A stretch of DNA of 37,069 nucleotides. Source: Rathayibacter tanaceti (GTDB lineage Bacteria > Actinomycetota > Actinomycetes > Actinomycetales > Microbacteriaceae). Each line of letters begins with the position of its first letter. Position 1 is the first letter of the stretch. Both the position numbers and the translations under genes were made by a program. A model generated the notes under the pieces. It saw only the letters and a list, made by a program, of their open reading frames with translations, had not been told where the DNA came from and did no database searches. The stretch is from positions 1 through 37,069 of the forward strand of contig NZ_LIIN01000013.1 of assembly GCF_001634385.1 (NCBI RefSeq), written 5' to 3'. This document shows positions 35,687-37,069 of the stretch, in pieces.

Positions 35687-37069
35687 GTGTCCGCGCGTAC
35701 CGCTCCCGTTCCCGCCGTCGATCCGTCCGGCGCCGCCGACCGGGTCGGACGCCGTGCGTGGGTGGCCCTCGCGGTGCTGATGCTGCCGGTGCTGCTGGTC
35801 TCGGTCGACAACACAGTGCTGAACTTCGCGCTGCCCTCGATCGCCGAGAGCCTGGGTCCGTCGGGCACCGAGCTGCTCTGGATCGTCGACGCGTACCCGC
35901 TCGTGCTGGCCGGCCTGCTGGTGGCGATGGGAAGTCTCGGCGACCGCATCGGGCGGCGCCGCCTCCTGCTGGTCGGTGCGATCGGATTCGCCGTCGTCTC
36001 GGTCGCTGCCGCCTTCGCGCCGACCGCTGCGGCCCTGATCGGCGCCCGCGCCGCGCTGGGCTTCTTCGGCGCGATGCTGATGCCCTCGACCCTCTCGCTC
36101 CTGCGCAGTCTCTTCCCCGATCGCGATCAGCGCCGACTCGCCATCGCGATCTGGGCGACGGGCTTCGCCGTCGGATCCGCGATCGGCCCGCTCGTCGGCG
36201 GTGTGCTGCTCGAGCACTTCGCCTGGGGTTCGGTGTTCCTGCTCGCGGTGCCCGTGCTGCTGCCGCTGGTCGTGCTCGTGCCGATCCTGGTGCCGGAGTC
36301 GCGCGACCCGGAGCCCGGACCGGTCGACGTGGCGAGCATCCTCCTCTCCCTGGCGACGATGGCGCCGGTCGTCTACGCCGTGAAGTCGTTCGCCGAGCAC
36401 GGAGTCGATGTGCCGGGCGCCGTGGCACTCGTGGTCGGAGTCGCCTCTGGCGTGCTCTTCGTGCGCCGGCAGCAGCGTCGCCGGTCACCGATGCTCGATC
36501 TGTCGCTCTTCCGCCGCGGGTCGTTCAGCGCGGCGATCGTGGTGAACCTGCTCAGCGTGACCGCGCTGGTGGGCGGGCTGTTCTTCCTCTCGCAGCACCT
36601 TCAACTCGTGGTCGGACTCTCGCCGCTGGCCGCGGGGCTCGTCTTGGTCCCGGGGCTCGCGGTGATGATCGTGGCGGGCCTGGGCGTGGTGCCGATCGCC
36701 CGGAGGGTCGCCCCGCGGATCGTGGTGCCGGCGGGCCTGGTGATCTCGGTCGTCGGCTACGTGCTGCTCGCGGTCGGCAGCGCGGCCCCCGGAGGCGCGT
36801 CGGCGCTCACCGTCGCCGTGGCCTTCGCGTTCCTCGGCCTGGGCATCGGCGCGGCCGAAACGGTGTCGAACGAGCTGATCCTCGCGAACGCGCCCGCCGA
36901 CAAGGCAGGCGCCGCCTCCGCCGTCTCCGAGACGGCGTACGAGCTCGGAGCCGTGCTGGGCACGGCGACGCTCGGCACGGTGCTCACGGCCGTCTACCGC
37001 GGGGGGAGTGGCCCTGCCGGAGGGCCTCGACGCCGCGCAGGCGCAGCGCGCGGGCGAGACCCTCGGCGG
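35687..37069 (+). CDS. DHA2-type MFS drug exporter, runs off the window, apparent frameshift near the end
   Basis: The N-terminal 430 or so residues of a 14-helix major facilitator of the DHA2 (QacA/SmvA-like) drug-proton antiporter group. Motif D1 LVSVDNTVLNFALPS, motif A GSLGDRIGRRRLLLVG and motif C-like GFAVGSAIGPLVGG are visible. The GTG start has GAAAGG ten bases upstream. At the GGGGGG run 37001-37006 one G seems to be extra; removing it gives VALPEGLDAAQAQRAGETL, the expected continuation. The true C-terminus lies outside the window. Confidence 0.88.
   Translation, partial: MSARTAPVPAVDPSGAADRVGRRAWVALAVLMLPVLLVSVDNTVLNFALPSIAESLGPSGTELLWIVDAYPLVLAGLLVAMGSLGDRIGRRRLLLVGAIGFAVVSVAAAFAPTAAALIGARAALGFFGAMLMPSTLSLLRSLFPDRDQRRLAIAIWATGFAVGSAIGPLVGGVLLEHFAWGSVFLLAVPVLLPLVVLVPILVPESRDPEPGPVDVASILLSLATMAPVVYAVKSFAEHGVDVPGAVALVVGVASGVLFVRRQQRRRSPMLDLSLFRRGSFSAAIVVNLLSVTALVGGLFFLSQHLQLVVGLSPLAAGLVLVPGLAVMIVAGLGVVPIARRVAPRIVVPAGLVISVVGYVLLAVGSAAPGGASALTVAVAFAFLGLGIGAAETVSNELILANAPADKAGAASAVSETAYELGAVLGTATLGTVLTAVYRGGSGPAGGPRRRAGAARGRDPRR

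Overview
High-GC (strongly G/C in third codon positions) actinobacterial chromosome. Gene content and order (ilvD-ilvB-ilvN-ilvC followed by serA, an otsA-otsB pair, GH15 glucanase/trehalase next to a glucose-6-phosphate dehydrogenase, several TAGGGT/TAGCCT -10 boxes placed 6-7 nt before a start codon) suggest a member of the Microbacteriaceae such as Rathayibacter or Leifsonia. The genus is an inference; no rRNA is present.

Layout. 1-1.5 kb: a small hypothetical gene and the decayed 3' part of an IS256-type transposase. 1.5-5.6 kb: UbiB/ABC1-type membrane kinase, a lipoprotein, an MscS channel. 5.7-9.7 kb: membrane-anchored alpha/beta hydrolase, GH15 glycosidase and, divergently, a glucose-6-phosphate dehydrogenase. 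9.7-15.9 kb: two small hypotheticals, an ArsB/CitM-type transporter, trehalose synthesis (otsA, otsB), a SnoaL-like lipoprotein and a small membrane protein. 16-21.3 kb: branched-chain amino-acid genes ilvD, ilvB, ilvN, ilvC closed by a large hairpin terminator. 21.3-25.6 kb: SGNH hydrolase, two small membrane proteins, serA, phzF. 25.6-35.1 kb: an apparent RiPP biosynthetic gene cluster. 35.1 kb to the end: TetR repressor and divergent DHA2-type drug exporter with a shared palindromic operator.

The RiPP cluster is the main discovery. A 54-residue precursor ends in ten consecutive Ser-hydrophobic dipeptides (Ser at every even position 34-52; Val, Leu, Val, Val, Tyr, Leu, Phe, Trp, Trp, Trp at the odd positions 35-53), then Thr, and has no cysteine. 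It is followed, after a strong hairpin, by a translationally coupled operon: a class-A beta-lactamase-fold serine hydrolase, an APH-like kinase and a HopA1-like protein (the kinase/lyase pair of class V lanthipeptides and thioamitides, which makes dehydroalanine from Ser), an F420/LLM-type oxidoreductase (the kind that reduces dehydroalanine to D-Ala), a tiny two-helix membrane protein and two ABC transporters. If every core Ser becomes D-Ala, the product is a strictly alternating L-hydrophobic/D-Ala peptide with Trp at the C-terminal end. That is the architecture of gramicidin A, but made on the ribosome without radical-SAM epimerases. A divergent Fe-ADH-like gene with degenerate metal ligands, together with the C-terminal Thr, suggests an additional daptide-like C-terminal oxidative decarboxylation, which would remove the C-terminal charge as ethanolamine does in gramicidin. 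The product and these enzyme roles are inferred; the precursor pattern and gene families are read directly.

Caution on data quality: at least seven genes (otsA 3' end, otsB, the SnoaL lipoprotein, ilvD, ilvB, a small membrane gene, the MFS exporter) each show a single-base indel in a short G/C run. Because several are core metabolic genes, sequencing or assembly error is more likely than decay. The RiPP cluster itself shows none.
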